This document shows, piece after piece, positions 62,580 through 64,000 of a stretch of DNA of 64,000 nucleotides (its first letter is position 1; each line of letters starts with the position of its first letter). The stretch is from positions 54,223,950-54,287,949 of the forward strand of contig OY997641.1 of the NCBI GenBank assembly GCA_963921795.1, read 5' to 3'. The translations under genes were made by a program, and so were the position numbers. Source of the stretch: Nannobrachium achirus (Eukaryota; Chordata; Actinopteri; Myctophiformes; Myctophidae). The notes below the pieces were generated by a model that worked only from the letters and a program-made list of their open reading frames with translations, ran no database searches and was not told the origin of the DNA.

Positions 62580-63858
62580 TCGTGTCCCAAACGAAATAAA
62601 ATAAGATCATGTTTGTCCCAGAGGTGAAGTGGGCCTTTAATCTACCAACCATGATGGAATGGAAATAATAGCACATTGTGCTTTTATAACTGGCTCCTAT
62701 CTTTGCCATTAATTCTGACAATGCACCCTATGTATGTTTGCATACTGTATACGATATGAGCTATACTCATCAACAGAAATATCTGACCTGCTTGTATATC
62801 TGACCTGCTTGTATATGTGTATATATTTCACTCAACTCATCTGGAATATTTGTCTTTCTTTCTATCTCTATTCTTCCCTTTCTTGAAAAATAAAATGATG
62901 TGAGCTTGGCTTGTATGAAACATAATTTCACTATGTTATACATATAAGCCTGTTATATGACAACAAGACTACTTAAGATCTGTGTTTGACTCGTTTTCAG
63001 AAGCTTATGCCTTAAAACTTGAAGCTAACTCCACTAGATTTTAAACATGTAAAATGTACAGTGACTGCACTACATTTCTAGAAATGGGACTCGATCTTAA
63101 ATAATTCATTATGAATCAACCACTTTTTCTAAAATAGTTCATCTACAACCTCACCACGTGTTGCATCAACACATTTGATCTTGTAAATCAGCTATTAAAT
63201 CAGCTTTTAAATACATAAGTGTTTTGTTTTAAAGAATGCACTTTTGGAAAAGGAAGTAGTCCAGCACATTTTTCTTTTAAGTTGAGTAACTAATTACTTG
63301 AAAAGGTACAGTGGGGATCTGAAACGAGTTTTACTCTATATTGCAAACTTTGCAAACACATTAAATCACTCCACAGCAACTCAGGTCCATTTGAATGACA
63401 ATAGAGGTTGTATGTGTTAAACTAAAAATAAAACAGCTACCATCCATTCCCTTTGCATTATGTCAAATACAGATAGGCCTACAGTATGGTACTGGGAATT
63501 CTTTCATCTCCCTATACATTGCAAACCTGACATCACAGAAATGCACAAAATAATTCTTTATGAAATATCAGCTGCCATGTTTTGGATTGAAGCTAAGAAA
63601 TGATATAGATTGAATTGAGGTGCCCACTAGATGGCAGTATTAAACCACTAAAGGCAACCTGTTGAACTTGAAAATAACTGCAAGCCAACGTTTTTTTTTT
63701 TTTTTTTGCCAATAGATAGATAGATATTTTAGTTTTTAATAGATTTGTGCATATTTGTCATTTAAAAAATAGATATAACTCAAAATATAAGATGGAATAT
63801 GGAGATATAAGGTGTGTGTACTATAGTGAAGACCACACAACATGATCCACCAGAAGTC

Positions 63859-63860
<2 letters not shown>
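62580..63860. other. 3' UTR and downstream intergenic DNA
   Basis: AATAAA at 62595-62600 lies only 16 bases after the stop; the one at 62889-62894 is the likelier polyadenylation signal. Beyond this the sequence is AT-rich without a recognised gene. Confidence 0.5.
63624..63639 (+). promoter_or_regulatory. CTCF-like motif
   Basis: CCACTAGATGGCAGTA fits the CTCF core consensus at every position. It lies about 1 kb past the zinc-finger gene; with 49311-49326, the gene is bracketed by two such motifs in the same orientation. Confidence 0.5.
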
Positions 63861-63940
<80 letters not shown>

Positions 63941-63961
63941 GTGTTGTGTTGTGTTGTGTTG
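63861..63961. repeat. (TG)n followed by (TTGTG)n
   Basis: About 39 TG units followed by four GTGTT-type units at the right edge of the window. Confidence 0.93.
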
Positions 63962-64000
63962 TGAAGCAGATGGACAGCATGGCAGAGGCGTTCCTTCATA

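Overview
The window reads as teleost fish nuclear DNA. It carries spliced genes with GT-AG introns, very long (TG)n and (TC)n microsatellites, tRNA-derived SINEs, a fish-type non-LTR retroelement and many short inverted-repeat DNA transposons. It also has a cytosolic phospholipase A2 gamma-like (PLA2G4C-like) gene present twice and a poly-C2H2 zinc-finger gene. The species cannot be named from the sequence.

Layout. Positions 1-1245 show no gene. From about 1246 to 27790 and again from about 29329 to 49270 lies a head-to-tail tandem segmental duplication. Each unit holds one 13-exon PLA2G4C-like gene on the minus strand. The left copy (A, 1886-23517) would encode 555 residues but has an in-frame TAG in exon 12. 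The right copy (B, 30142-43342) is open throughout and encodes 548 residues, with the oxyanion Arg, the nucleophile Ser and the catalytic Asp all present. The two units differ mainly by mobile elements. Because each unit serves as the empty site for the other, many insertions can be delimited and placed after the duplication.

From 49379 to 50711 there is a complete ORF1-only non-LTR retroelement (372 residues, three zinc knuckles) flanked by a 13-bp target-site duplication. From 51182 to 62579 a plus-strand gene of six coding exons encodes a 783-residue protein. It has two tandemly duplicated acidic exons, each with a SUMO-type IKQE motif, followed by 21 C2H2 modules. Its introns carry a 908-bp Mutator-like foldback element, a relic of a ZMYM1/hAT-like transposon, a CArG-rich satellite and several MITEs. 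The last 1.4 kb is intergenic and ends in a (TG)n tract.

Mobile DNA is the dominant theme. A family with conserved 5' blocks, 150-175-bp core tandem repeats, an (ACAG)n tract and a terminal GCGACC/GGTCGC hairpin recurs at least five times and resembles pearl/DINE-1 (Helentron-like) elements. Related copies spread at least 22 perfect CArG boxes (CCATATATGG) through the window. Several large foldback elements (2.7 kb at 44462, 3.1 kb at 31729, 1.0 kb at 24309, 0.9 kb at 51490) are notable. No RNA gene, CRISPR array or prokaryotic feature was found.

How the genes relate: the two PLA2G4C-like genes are paralogues expected to act on phospholipids, and the zinc-finger gene is a separate putative DNA-binding regulator. 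Nothing in the sequence shows that they work in one pathway.
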